A DNA stretch of 56,347 bases from Amycolatopsis sp. CA-126428 (lineage in GTDB: Bacteria > Actinomycetota > Actinomycetes > Mycobacteriales > Pseudonocardiaceae), in contig NZ_PPHF01000170.1 in assembly GCF_002904335.1 (NCBI RefSeq), positions 1-56,347 on the forward strand. Direction: 5' to 3'. Below, in pieces: positions 14,607-23,717 of the stretch (its first letter is position 1; the number at the start of each line of letters is the position of its first letter). The notes under the pieces were generated by a model that searched no databases, was not told where the DNA came from, and was given only the letters and a program-made list of their open reading frames with translations. Position numbers and translations under genes: made by a program.

Positions 14607-16130
14607 ATGCCGGAAAAAGTGCTCCTGGGCCCGGAGCCCCTGACCGCCGCCCAGGTCGTCGACGTCGTCCGCGGCCACGCGCCCGTCGGGCTCACGGACG
14701 CCGCCGAGAAGAACCTCGCCGCGACCCGCCTGCACATCGAGGACCTCGCCCACGCCGTCACGCCCACCTACGGCGTCTCGACCGGCTTCGGTGCGCTCGC
14801 CACCCGGCACATCCCGGTCGAGAGCCGGACCGCGCTGCAGCGCAGCCTGATCCGGTCGCACGCCGCCGGTGCCGGGCCCGCCGTCGAACCCGAAGTCGTC
14901 CGCGCGCTGATGCTGCTGCGGCTGCGCACCCTCGCCAGCGGCTACACCGGGGTCCGCCCGGGCACCGCGCAAACGCTTGCGGCCCTGCTCAACGCCGATA
15001 TCACCCCGATCGTCCACGAGTACGGCTCGCTCGGCTGCTCCGGCGACTTGGCGCCCCTGGCCGCCGTCGCGCTGGCGCTCATGGGCGAGGGTGAAGTGAT
15101 CCACGCCGGTCGGCTGAAGCCCGCCGCGGAGGCGTTGAAGCAGGCCGGGATCGAGCCCGTCGTCCTGGCCGAGAAGGAGGGCCTCGCGCTCACCAACGGC
15201 ACCGACGGCATGCTCGGCATGCTCCTGCTCGCCGCCGCCGACCTGCACCGGCTCTTCGACATCGCGGACCTCACCGCCGCGATGAGCGTCGAGGCCCTGC
15301 TCGGCACCGACCGCGCGTTCGCCGCCGACCTGCAAGCCCTGCGCCCGCATCCCGGGCAGGCGAAGTCCGCGGCCCGGATGTGGCAGGCGCTGCAGGGCTC
15401 GAAGATCGTCGAGAGCCACCGCGGCCCGGACTGCAACCGCGTCCAGGACGCCTACTCGCTGCGCTGCGCCCCGCAGGTGCACGGCGCCGCGCGCGACAGC
15501 CTCACGCACGCCGAACTCGTCGGCGAGCGCGAGCTGATGTCCGCGGTGGACAATCCCGTCGTCCTCGCGGACGGCCGCGTCGAGTCCAACGGCAACTTCC
15601 ACGGCGCGCCCGTCGCCTACGTCCTCGACTTCCTGGCCATCCCGGTCGCCGACGTCGCCAGCATCGCCGAGCGCCGCACCGACCGGATGCTCGACAAGGC
15701 GCGTTCGCACGGCCTGCCGCCGTTCCTCGCCGACGACCCGGGCGTCGACTCCGGCCACATGATCGCCCAGTACACCCAGGCCGCCATCGTCAGCGAGCTC
15801 AAGCGGCTCGCCGTCCCGGCGTCGGTCGACTCCATCCCGAGCAGCGCGATGCAAGAGGACCACGTCTCCATGGGCTGGTCGGCCGCGCGGAAGCTGCGCA
15901 AGGCCGTCGACGGCTTGACGACCGTGCTGGCCATCGAGCTGCTGACGGCGGCCCGGGCGCTGGACTTCCGGGCGCCGCTGGAACCGTCGCCGGTCACCGG
16001 CCGCGTCCGGGACCTGCTGCGCACCAAAGTGAACGGCCCCGGCCCCGACCGCCACCTGGCGCCCGAAATCGCGGCCGCCGAAGAACTCGTCCGCTCCGGC
16101 GCCGTCCTCGACGCCGCCCGCCTGTCGTGA
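14607..16130 (+). CDS. hutH: histidine ammonia-lyase
   Basis: A 507-aa enzyme converting L-histidine to trans-urocanate and ammonia, the first step of histidine catabolism. The self-made MIO electrophile arises from residues 144-146, here Cys-Ser-Gly in GSLGCSGDLAPL rather than the Ala-Ser-Gly of the pseudomonad enzyme; Cys in this place is compatible with MIO formation. The catalytic Tyr of YGVSTGFG and the FHGAPVAYVLD block are present. SD GAAGGGG is 12 nt upstream. The stop codon lies within hairpin copy B (16124-16169) that separates it from hutU, which may lower downstream expression. Confidence 0.95.
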   Translation: MPEKVLLGPEPLTAAQVVDVVRGHAPVGLTDAAEKNLAATRLHIEDLAHAVTPTYGVSTGFGALATRHIPVESRTALQRSLIRSHAAGAGPAVEPEVVRALMLLRLRTLASGYTGVRPGTAQTLAALLNADITPIVHEYGSLGCSGDLAPLAAVALALMGEGEVIHAGRLKPAAEALKQAGIEPVVLAEKEGLALTNGTDGMLGMLLLAAADLHRLFDIADLTAAMSVEALLGTDRAFAADLQALRPHPGQAKSAARMWQALQGSKIVESHRGPDCNRVQDAYSLRCAPQVHGAARDSLTHAELVGERELMSAVDNPVVLADGRVESNGNFHGAPVAYVLDFLAIPVADVASIAERRTDRMLDKARSHGLPPFLADDPGVDSGHMIAQYTQAAIVSELKRLAVPASVDSIPSSAMQEDHVSMGWSAARKLRKAVDGLTTVLAIELLTAARALDFRAPLEPSPVTGRVRDLLRTKVNGPGPDRHLAPEIAAAEELVRSGAVLDAARLS

Positions 16131-16169
16131 GTGGTAAGGAGGGTTAGAACCCGCCTTACCACTCACGAC
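16124..16169. terminator. 22-bp hairpin, GTGAGTG family copy B, between hutH and hutU
   Basis: Stem 16124-16145 with 16148-16169, one mismatch, loop AG. It contains the hutH stop codon at 16128-16130. Unlike copies A and C it sits between co-directional genes of one pathway, so it would act as an attenuating or mRNA-stabilising element within the operon rather than a full terminator. Confidence 0.7.
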
Positions 16170-16187
16170 CGCCTACCTGGAGGTCTG

Positions 16188-17840
16188 ATGTCCCGCGTCG
16201 TCCGTGCCGCCCGCGGCACCCAGCTCACCGCGAAGTCGTGGCAGACCGAAGCCGCGCTGCGGATGTTCCACAACAACCTCGACCCCGACGTCGCCGAGCG
16301 GCCCGAGGACCTGGTCGTCTACGGCGGCACCGGCAAAGCCGCCCGCAACTGGGCCAGCTTCGACGCCATCACCCGCGAACTGACCTCGCTCGAGGTCGAC
16401 GAGACGCTGCTCGTCCAGTCCGGCAAGCCGGTCGGGGTGTTCCGCACGCACGAGTGGGCGCCGCGCGTGCTCATCGCGAACTCGAACCTGGTCGGCGACT
16501 GGGCGACCTGGCCGGAGTTCCGCCGCCTGGAGCAGCAAGGCCTGACCATGTACGGCCAGATGACCGCGGGTTCGTGGATCTACATCGGCACCCAGGGCAT
16601 CCTCCAGGGCACGTACGAGACGTTCGCCGCGGTCGCGAAAAAGAAGTTCGGCGGGACGCTGAAAGGCACCCTCACCGTGACCGCCGGCCTCGGCGGCATG
16701 GGTGGCGCGCAGCCGCTGGCCGTGACCATGAACGACGGCGTCGCGCTGGTCATCGAGTGCGACCCGCAGCGCGCGCACCGCCGCGTCGAGACCCGCTACC
16801 TCGACGAGGTGGCCGACGACCTCGACGACGCCATCGCCCGCGTCACCAAAGCGAAGCAGGAGAAGCGCCCGCTGTCGGTCGGCGTCGTCGGCAACGCCGC
16901 CGAGGTGCTGCCGGAGCTGCTGCGCCGCGGCGTCGAGGTCGACATCGTCACCGACCAGACGTCGGCGCACGACCCGCTGTCCTACCTGCCCAAGGGCGTC
17001 AGCGTCGACGACTGGCACGACTACGCGGCCAAGAAGCCCGACGAGTTCACCGACCGCTCGCGCGAGTCGATGGCCGACCACGTCGAGGCCATGCTGGGCT
17101 TCCTGGATCGCGGCGCCGAGGTCTTCGACTACGGGAACTCCCTGCGCGGCGAAGCCAAGCTCGGCGGCTGCGAGCGCGCGTTCGACTTCCCCGGTTTCGT
17201 GCCCGCCTACATCCGCCCGCTGTTCTGCAAAGGCAACGGCCCGTTCCGCTGGGCGGCCCTCTCGGGCGACCCCGAGGACATCGCGGCCACCGACCGCGCG
17301 ATGCTGGAACTGTTCCCGGAGAACGAATCCCTCGCCCGCTGGATCAAGCTGGCCGGCGAGCGCGTGGCGTTCCAGGGCCTGCCCGCCCGGATCTGCTGGC
17401 TCGGCTACGGCGAGCGGCACCTGGCGGGGCTGCGGTTCAACGAGATGGTCGCCAGCGGCGAGCTGAAGGCGCCGGTCGTCATCGGCCGCGACCACCTCGA
17501 CTCCGGCAGTGTCGCCTCGCCGTACCGCGAGACCGAAGGCATGGCCGACGGCTCCGACGCGATCGCCGACTGGCCGCTGCTCAACGCGTTGGTCAACACG
17601 TCCTCGGGCGCCAGCTGGGTGTCGATCCACCACGGCGGCGGCGTCGGCATGGGCCGGTCCATCCACGCGGGCCAGGTCAGCGTCGCCGACGGGACGCTCC
17701 TGGCCGCGCAGAAGCTGGAGCGGGTGCTCACCAACGACCCGGGCATGGGCGTCATCCGGCACGTCGACGCCGGCTACGACCGCGCGGCCGACGTCGCCGA
17801 CGAGCGCGGTGTGCGGGTGCCGATGCGGGAGGCCGAGTGA
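16188..17840 (+). CDS. hutU: urocanate hydratase
   Basis: A 550-aa NAD-dependent enzyme that hydrates urocanate to 4-imidazolone-5-propionate, using NAD+ as an electrophile. The nucleotide loop GLGGMGGAQ begins at residue 167 and the active-site Cys is Cys403 in RICWLGYGER. ATG 16188 has GGAGG 4 nt upstream. The stop overlaps the GTG of the next gene (GTGA). Length and order match actinobacterial hut clusters. Confidence 0.96.
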   Translation: MSRVVRAARGTQLTAKSWQTEAALRMFHNNLDPDVAERPEDLVVYGGTGKAARNWASFDAITRELTSLEVDETLLVQSGKPVGVFRTHEWAPRVLIANSNLVGDWATWPEFRRLEQQGLTMYGQMTAGSWIYIGTQGILQGTYETFAAVAKKKFGGTLKGTLTVTAGLGGMGGAQPLAVTMNDGVALVIECDPQRAHRRVETRYLDEVADDLDDAIARVTKAKQEKRPLSVGVVGNAAEVLPELLRRGVEVDIVTDQTSAHDPLSYLPKGVSVDDWHDYAAKKPDEFTDRSRESMADHVEAMLGFLDRGAEVFDYGNSLRGEAKLGGCERAFDFPGFVPAYIRPLFCKGNGPFRWAALSGDPEDIAATDRAMLELFPENESLARWIKLAGERVAFQGLPARICWLGYGERHLAGLRFNEMVASGELKAPVVIGRDHLDSGSVASPYRETEGMADGSDAIADWPLLNALVNTSSGASWVSIHHGGGVGMGRSIHAGQVSVADGTLLAAQKLERVLTNDPGMGVIRHVDAGYDRAADVADERGVRVPMREAE

Positions 17841-19033
17841 CCGCCTCCGGGCTCCTCGGGGAGATCGCCGACGTCGGGCGCGACCCGAAGCGCGGCGGTT
17901 ACTCCCGCCACGCCTTCGACTCGCCGGAGCACGACCTGCGCGAGTGGTTCGTCGAGCGCGCGCTGGGGCTCGGGCTGGACGTCGAGACCGACCGCAACGG
18001 CAACATCTGGGCCTGGTGGGGGCCGCCGGGACGCAACGCCGTCGTCACCGGCAGCCACCTCGACTCGGTGCCGGGTGGCGGCGCGTTCGACGGCCCGCTG
18101 GGTGTGGTGAGCGCGCTGGCCGCTGTCGAAGCCCTGCAGGCCAAGGGGTTCCGGGCGCGCCGGCCGCTGGCCGTCGTGGTGTTCGCCGAGGAGGAGGGTG
18201 GCCGGTTCGGCGTTCCCTGCCTGGGTTCGCGGCTGCTCACCGGCACCATCGACGCCGACAAGGCGCGCGGCCTGCGGGACGCCGACGGCGTGACGTTCGC
18301 CGAGGCGGCCGGGAAGGCGGGCGTCGACCCCGCGCGGATGGGCCGGGACACCGAGCGGCTCGACCGGATCGGGCAGTTCCTCGAGCTGCACGTCGAGCAG
18401 GGGCGCGGGTTGATCGACCTAGGTTCGCCGGTGGCCGTGGGCAGCACGGTGATCGCGCACGGACGGTGGCGGTTTTCCTTCGCGGGGCAGGGGAACCACG
18501 CCGGGGCGACGCTGCTCGCCGACCGCGCGGACCCGATGCTGCCCGCCGCGGCGACGGTCACGGCCGTGCGGCGGCTGGCCGCGAAGGTGCCGGACGCGCG
18601 GGCGACCGTCGGCCGGCTCGTGCCGACCTCCGGCGGGACCAACGTCATCGCGTCCACTGTGGACCTGTGGCTGGACGCGCGGGTGCCCGGCCAGGGCACG
18701 CCGGGGCTGGTCGCCGAGATCAGCCGGGCGGCCTCGGACGCGGCGAAGGAGGAAGGCTGCCGGGTCGAGGTGACGCGCGAGTCCTACTCCGGCGACGTCG
18801 TGTTCGACGACGGTCTCCGGCGTGACCTCGGCGAGTGGCTCGGCGCGCCGCCGGAGCTGCCGACCGGCGCCGGCCACGACGCGGCCATCCTGGCGGGGTT
18901 CGTCCCGGCCGGAATGCTCTACGTGCGCAACCCGACCGGGATCAGCCACTCGCCGGAAGAGTTCGCCGAAGCCGACGACGTCGAAGCCGGTGCCGCGGCG
19001 CTGGCCACGGCCCTGGAGCGGCTGGCGCAGTGA
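17837..19033 (+). CDS. M20-family amidohydrolase (allantoate/carbamoyl amidohydrolase-like) in hut operon
   Basis: A 398-aa di-metal hydrolase. Metal-ligand motifs: GSHLDSVPGGGAFDG (His74, Asp76 and a following Asp), FAEEEGGRFG, and LELHVEQG; GNHAG lies in the lid domain. By sequence it belongs with allantoate amidohydrolases and N-carbamoyl-amino-acid hydrolases. In the operon it sits between hutU and hutF, and no classical hutG is present. The inferred role is release of formate from N-formylglutamate made by HutF, that is, a HutG substitute. Start GTG 17837 overlaps the hutU stop and has GGGAGG just upstream. Confidence 0.88.
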   Translation: MTASGLLGEIADVGRDPKRGGYSRHAFDSPEHDLREWFVERALGLGLDVETDRNGNIWAWWGPPGRNAVVTGSHLDSVPGGGAFDGPLGVVSALAAVEALQAKGFRARRPLAVVVFAEEEGGRFGVPCLGSRLLTGTIDADKARGLRDADGVTFAEAAGKAGVDPARMGRDTERLDRIGQFLELHVEQGRGLIDLGSPVAVGSTVIAHGRWRFSFAGQGNHAGATLLADRADPMLPAAATVTAVRRLAAKVPDARATVGRLVPTSGGTNVIASTVDLWLDARVPGQGTPGLVAEISRAASDAAKEEGCRVEVTRESYSGDVVFDDGLRRDLGEWLGAPPELPTGAGHDAAILAGFVPAGMLYVRNPTGISHSPEEFAEADDVEAGAAALATALERLAQ

Positions 19034-20391
19034 CCCCCAACCCGACCCCCAACCCGACCCTCGGCCCGCGGGGGCGCCCCCCGTTTCCAGCCTATCGCCC
19101 GGCACCGACAGTTTTCTGGTGCGAACAGGCCTGGTTGCCGGGCGGGATCGCGGCCGGGGTGCGGATCGACGTCGACGGCGGCCGGATCACGGGCGTGACA
19201 CCGGGCTCACCGCGGTCCGGCACCGTGCTCACCGGACTGACGTTGCCGGGCTTCGCGAACGGGCATTCGCACGCCTTCCACCGCGCCCTGCGGGGGCGGA
19301 CGCACCACGAGCGCGGCACGTTCTGGACGTGGCGCGAGCGCATGTACACGCTGGCCGCGCGGCTCGACCCGGACACGTACTACCGGCTGGCCCGCGGGGT
19401 CTACGCGGAGATGGTGCTCGGCGGGTACACGAGCGTCGGCGAGTTCCACTACCTGCACCACGCGCCCGGCGGGAAGCCCTACGCCGACCCGAACGCGATG
19501 GGGGCGGCCCTGCGGCAGGCCGCGGCGGACGCCGGGATCCGGTTGACGCTGCTCGACACGTGCTACCTGGCCGGCGGGATCGGTGTCGAGCCCGACGAGG
19601 TCCAGCGGCGGTTCTCCGACGGCTCGGCGCCGGCATGGGCTTCGCGGGTGGCCACGCTGAAGGAAGACGAACTGTTCCGGGTCGGCGCGGCGATCCACTC
19701 GGTGCGGGCGGTGCCCGCCGATCAACTGTCGCTTGTGGACAGTGCCCGGGTCGTGCACATCCACTTGTCGGAGCAGCGGGCCGAGAACGAGCAGTGCCGG
19801 GCCGCCTACGGCCGCACGCCCACCGAGCTGCTCGACGACCACGGCGTGCTGACCGAGCGCCTGGTCGCCGTGCACGCCACGCACCTGACGGCGTCGGACA
19901 TCGACCGGCTGAGCGGGGCGCGGGCGTGCTTCTGCCCGACCACCGAACGCGACCTCGGTGACGGCATCGGCCCGGCCCGCGCCCTGCGCGACGCCGGGGT
20001 GCGGCTGAGCATCGGCAGCGACAGCAACGCCGTCGTCGACGCGTTCGAAGAGACCCGCGCGCTGGAGCTGGACGATCGCTTGGCCAGCGAAGAACGCGGC
20101 CGGTTCAGCGCCGAAGAGCTCCTCGAAGCGGGCACGGACCATGCGGCGATCGGGTGGGACGAGGTCGGCGCGCTCGCCGAGGGGGCGGGCGCGGACCTCG
20201 TCACCGTGGCCCTGGATTCGGTGCGGACGGCCGGGATCGAGCCGTCGGGTGTCGTGTTCGCGGCATCCGGCGCCGATGTCCGGCACGTCGTCGTCGCCGG
20301 CCGCGAGGTCGTGCGGGACGGCGCGCACCTGCTCGTCGACCGACCGGAAACCCTACTGGCGAAGGAGATCGAGGCACTGTGGCGGTCCTGA
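19030..20391 (+). CDS. hutF: formimidoylglutamate deiminase
   Basis: A 453-aa amidohydrolase-superfamily enzyme turning N-formimino-L-glutamate into N-formylglutamate and ammonia. Metal motifs: GHSHAFHR (His79, His81), VHIHLSEQ, AVHATHL and GSDSNAVVD (Asp331). The HSHAFHRALRGRTH block is characteristic of HutF. GTG 19030 overlaps the preceding stop. The first 15 or so codons run through a triplicated 12-bp unit (acccccaacccg) giving a TPNPTPNPT leader; homology only begins at about residue 27 (TVFWCEQAWL), so this is an added N-terminal extension or the true start is non-canonical. Confidence 0.92.
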   Translation: MTPNPTPNPTLGPRGRPPFPAYRPAPTVFWCEQAWLPGGIAAGVRIDVDGGRITGVTPGSPRSGTVLTGLTLPGFANGHSHAFHRALRGRTHHERGTFWTWRERMYTLAARLDPDTYYRLARGVYAEMVLGGYTSVGEFHYLHHAPGGKPYADPNAMGAALRQAAADAGIRLTLLDTCYLAGGIGVEPDEVQRRFSDGSAPAWASRVATLKEDELFRVGAAIHSVRAVPADQLSLVDSARVVHIHLSEQRAENEQCRAAYGRTPTELLDDHGVLTERLVAVHATHLTASDIDRLSGARACFCPTTERDLGDGIGPARALRDAGVRLSIGSDSNAVVDAFEETRALELDDRLASEERGRFSAEELLEAGTDHAAIGWDEVGALAEGAGADLVTVALDSVRTAGIEPSGVVFAASGADVRHVVVAGREVVRDGAHLLVDRPETLLAKEIEALWRS

Positions 20392-21524
20392 TCACGGGCA
20401 TCGGCGAGCTCACCACCAACGACCCGGCGCTGGGCCGGCTGACCGACGCCGCCCTGGTCGTCGAGGGCGGGAAGGTCGCCTGGGCCGGGTCCGCCGCGCA
20501 GGCCCCGGACGCCGACGAACGCGTCGACGTCGGCGGCCGCGCGGTGCTGCCCGGCTGGGTCGACAGCCACACGCACCTCGTCTTCGCCGGCGACCGCACC
20601 GCCGAGTTCGAGGCGCGGATGGCCGGGAAACCCTACACCGCAGGCGGAATCGCGACCACGGTCGGTGCCACTCGGGCGGCGACGGACGAGCGGCTGGCGG
20701 CGAACCTGCGTCACCACGTCGCCGAGGCGGCCCGGCAGGGCACGACGTGCCTGGAGACCAAGACGGGCTACGGGCTCACGGTGGCCGACGAAGCCCGGAG
20801 TGCCCGGATCGCCGGTGAAGTGGCCGACGAGGTCACGTTCCTCGGCGCGCACCTCGTGCCGCCCGGTGCCGACGCGGAGTCCTATGTGGACCTCGTGTGC
20901 GGCGAGATGCTCGACGCGGTGGCCGAAAGCGTGCGCTGGGCGGACGTGTTCTGCGAGACGGGCGCGTTCGACGAGGCCCAGTCCGCACGGGTGCTGAAGG
21001 CCGCCGCCGGGCGTGGGCTCGGCCTGCGGGTGCACGGCAACCAGCTCGGCGAAGGCCCCGGTGTCCGGCTGGCGGTCGAGCTGGGCGCGGCGAGCGTCGA
21101 CCACTGCACTTATCTCGCGGACACGGACGTCGAAGCGCTGGCGGCTTCCGAGACGGTCGCGACTTTGCTGCCCGCCTGCGACTTGTCGACCCGACAGCCG
21201 CTGGCCCCGGCTCGGCGGCTGCTCGACGCGGGGGCGACGGTGGCGCTGGCCAGCAACGCCAACCCGGGCAGCTCGTACACGACGTCGATGGCGTTCTGCG
21301 TCGCGACGGCGGTGCTGCAGATGCGCATGACGATCGAGGAGGCGGTCTGGGCCGCCACGGCCGGCGGCGCGAAGGCGCTGCGCCGCGACGACGTGGGCGT
21401 GCTGCGCCCGGGCGCCCGGGCGGACGTCCACGTGCTCGACGCGCCTTCGGTGACGCACCTGGCTTACCGGCCCGGCGTGCCGCTGACGAACATGGTGTGG
21501 CGTGCCGGGGAGCGTGTGCGCTAA
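20379..21524 (+). CDS. hutI: imidazolonepropionase
   Basis: A 381-aa enzyme opening the imidazolone ring to formiminoglutamate. Metal motif DSHTHLVFAGDR (His64, His66), the ETKTGYGL segment and VHGNQLGEG are present. In the final motif, where well-studied family members have Asp-x-Asn-Pro-Gly, this protein reads SNANPGSS, with Asn293 at the usual metal/catalytic Asp. GTG 20379 overlaps hutF by 13 bp, with GAGG 4 nt upstream. Last gene of the hut operon; together with HutH, HutU, HutF and the M20 enzyme it completes a route from histidine to glutamate. Confidence 0.92.
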   Translation: MAVLITGIGELTTNDPALGRLTDAALVVEGGKVAWAGSAAQAPDADERVDVGGRAVLPGWVDSHTHLVFAGDRTAEFEARMAGKPYTAGGIATTVGATRAATDERLAANLRHHVAEAARQGTTCLETKTGYGLTVADEARSARIAGEVADEVTFLGAHLVPPGADAESYVDLVCGEMLDAVAESVRWADVFCETGAFDEAQSARVLKAAAGRGLGLRVHGNQLGEGPGVRLAVELGAASVDHCTYLADTDVEALAASETVATLLPACDLSTRQPLAPARRLLDAGATVALASNANPGSSYTTSMAFCVATAVLQMRMTIEEAVWAATAGGAKALRRDDVGVLRPGARADVHVLDAPSVTHLAYRPGVPLTNMVWRAGERVR

Positions 21525-21631
21525 CGTCGAAAGCGAGGACGCGCGAAGACACAGTCCGGTATGGGTTAGTCCGGGCGGCTTACGCAGGCTTACCTGTGCG
21601 TCCCTTCCTCATCCGTGACGAAGGGACAGCT

Positions 21632-22789
21632 GTGTCTGTGATCATCATCGGGGCCGGCCTGGGTGGCCTGAGCCTCGCGCACGGCCTGCGCCGCGCCGGG
21701 ATCCCGTGCCGCATCTACGAACGCGACGAGTCGGCGGGCGCGCGCAAGCAGGGGTACCGGCTGCACATCAGCGGCGTCGGCGACGCGGCGTTGCGCGAGG
21801 TGCTGCCGCCGGAGCTGCACCAACTCTTCCGCGCCACCGCGGGCCGCGCGTTGCCGCACACGAACGTGTACGACCACCGGTTGCGGCTGCTCACGCGCCT
21901 GGAAGACGAGGGAACTCACCTCAACATCAACCGCTTCACCCTGCGGCAGATCCTGCTGCACGGCCAGGAAGTCGCCTACGGCAAGCAGTTCACGCACCAC
22001 GAGACCGGTGCGGACGGCGTGACCGCGCACTTCGCCGACGGGACGACCGCGCGGGGCGACCTGCTCGTCGGCGCCGACGGCATCAACTCCGGCGTGCGGC
22101 GGCAGTACCTCCCGCACGCCCCGGTCGTCGACGCCGGGCTGGTGCACCTCTACGGCCGGATCCCGCTGACGCCGGAAACCCGCGCGCTGTTCGAGCCGGA
22201 GATGTTCGCGGTGTTCTCCATGATGCTCGGCCCGGACCGGACGATGGCCGGGTTCGCGCCGGTCGACTACCCCGAACCGGTGGCCGACGCGTGCGCGCGG
22301 CTGGTGCCCGACCTGCGGTTGCGCGACGACCGGCCGTACATGACCTGCTCGGTGGGCGCGCGCTGGGAGATCGCCGGCCACTCCGAAGCCGAGCTCGCCG
22401 TGATGGCGCCGGAGGACCTGCAGAAGGTGGCGCTCCGCCTGGTCGACGGCTGGCACCCCCTGGCCCGTGCGATGGTCGAGCACTGGGACGTCCCGGCGAC
22501 GTTCCCGCAACCCATCCGGACGAGTATCCCGATCGGGCCGTGGGAACCGTCGCGCGTGACGCTCGTCGGCGACGCGATCCACGCGATGAGCCCGGCCGCC
22601 GGCGCGGGCGCCAACACCGCGTTGCGCGACGGTGCGGCGTTGGCGTCCGCGCTGGCCGGGGCTCCGCCGCTCGAGGCGGTGGCGGCCTACGAGACCGCGA
22701 TGGTGGCCTACGGGTTCGCCGCGGTGCGGGAGTCCGCCGAAAACGGGCGCCGGTACCTCGGGCAGAACCCGCTCACAACGGCAGGGTGA
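21632..22789 (+). CDS. FAD-dependent monooxygenase
   Basis: A 385-aa flavoprotein of the p-hydroxybenzoate hydroxylase family. FAD-binding GAGLGGLS is at residues 7-14, the internal DG motif is LLVGADGINS, and the ribityl-binding GDAIHAMSP lies near the C-terminus. The substrate is unknown. GTG 21632 has AAGGGA 5 nt upstream. It is 107 bp past hutI on the same strand and could be read from the hut operon, but that gap and its unrelated chemistry suggest its own promoter. Its 3' end overlaps the convergent lipase by 17 bp. Confidence 0.88.
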   Translation: MSVIIIGAGLGGLSLAHGLRRAGIPCRIYERDESAGARKQGYRLHISGVGDAALREVLPPELHQLFRATAGRALPHTNVYDHRLRLLTRLEDEGTHLNINRFTLRQILLHGQEVAYGKQFTHHETGADGVTAHFADGTTARGDLLVGADGINSGVRRQYLPHAPVVDAGLVHLYGRIPLTPETRALFEPEMFAVFSMMLGPDRTMAGFAPVDYPEPVADACARLVPDLRLRDDRPYMTCSVGARWEIAGHSEAELAVMAPEDLQKVALRLVDGWHPLARAMVEHWDVPATFPQPIRTSIPIGPWEPSRVTLVGDAIHAMSPAAGAGANTALRDGAALASALAGAPPLEAVAAYETAMVAYGFAAVRESAENGRRYLGQNPLTTAG

Positions 22790-23636
22790 ACGGCGTGCAC
22801 GCCGGCGCGTAGCTCGCGTCGAGCGCGTGGAGGATCAGGCCGGTGACGTTGGGGTCGACCGCCTGGCTCAGGTGCCCGGACGCGTCTCCCGCGCAGAAGT
22901 CCTGCAGGACGACGTCCGTGGTGCCCGGTTCTCCGAGGATTCCGCTGGTGTAGGGCGTGACGACCTCGTCGTACTTGCTCACGATGCTCGTGTAGGTGGG
23001 GCCGGGGACGTGGACGCCACCGCGGGCGAGGTCGTCCAGGAAGGCCGACGGCGCGAGGTACTCGGTGCACGCGCCGCACGTCGTGCGCAGGACCGCGCCG
23101 AGCCCGGGCGCGGAGGTGAGCAGGGCCTTGGCGAGCGCGTCGAGGCCGCCGAGCGTCGTCCCGCGGTAGTTGGCGCCGAAGCCGGCGAAGTGGGCGACCT
23201 TGGCGGCCCCGCCGTACTTCAGGTAGTACGCGGGCATCGTGCTGCCTTCGGAGTGGCCGACGATGTCGACCTTCGCCGCTCCGGTCGTGGACCGGACCCG
23301 GTCGACGAACCGGCCGAGCTGCGCCGCGCTGTCGCGCATGGACGCGAGCCCGCCGACGCCGGGACCGAGGATGCCGGTCCCGTACGTCAGTGAGAAGACG
23401 CAGTAGCCCTGGGCGGCGATCTTCGGCGCGTGGAAGAACCAGTTGACGGTGTCGTTCGCGCCGAGCCCGTGCACGAGCACGACGGGCTCCGGGTGCGCGG
23501 CCGAGGGCCGGCAGCCCCAGTCGTTCCAGCCGCTGCTCGGGGCCGCTTCCGCGACCGGCGGCGCGACCGCGCCGAGGGTGAGCGCCGCGGCGAGCACGGC
23601 CAGGGTTCGCTTGACACCGCCGTTGGTGACCCACAT
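22773..23636 (-). CDS. secreted triacylglycerol lipase / esterase (alpha/beta hydrolase)
   Basis: A 287-aa protein with a signal peptide (KRTLAVLAAALTLGAVAPPVAEAA, about 9-32). The oxyanion region is VVLVHGLGAN and the nucleophile elbow GHSEGS, as in lipase class 2/LipA-type enzymes. Six cysteines in the mature part suggest disulfides for an extracellular enzyme. ATG 23636 with GGAGG 7 nt upstream. A dyad at 23665-23686 lies just upstream and may regulate it. Confidence 0.88.
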   Translation of the reverse strand: MWVTNGGVKRTLAVLAAALTLGAVAPPVAEAAPSSGWNDWGCRPSAAHPEPVVLVHGLGANDTVNWFFHAPKIAAQGYCVFSLTYGTGILGPGVGGLASMRDSAAQLGRFVDRVRSTTGAAKVDIVGHSEGSTMPAYYLKYGGAAKVAHFAGFGANYRGTTLGGLDALAKALLTSAPGLGAVLRTTCGACTEYLAPSAFLDDLARGGVHVPGPTYTSIVSKYDEVVTPYTSGILGEPGTTDVVLQDFCAGDASGHLSQAVDPNVTGLILHALDASYAPACTPFTLPL

Positions 23637-23664
23637 TCCGTTGCCTCCAGTTACCCGTCAGTAC

Positions 23665-23686
23665 GTGACCCAGATCATGATCGGTC
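23665..23686. promoter_or_regulatory. nested dyad upstream of the lipase gene
   Basis: GTGACC and GGTCAC arms flank GATCATGATC, itself a palindrome, with a slight centre offset. It lies 29-50 bp upstream of the lipase start. A likely operator or promoter element; the binding protein is unknown. Confidence 0.5.
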
Positions 23687-23717
23687 ACAGGCGCCTGGAG
23701 GCGACCTGGGAAAACGC

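Noticed and set aside
16238..17836. Long plus-strand frame across hutU leading into the M20 gene, suggesting a fused protein
   Set aside because: The first half is an out-of-frame reading of hutU, rich in Arg and Ala; the genuine M20 protein starts at GTG 17837.
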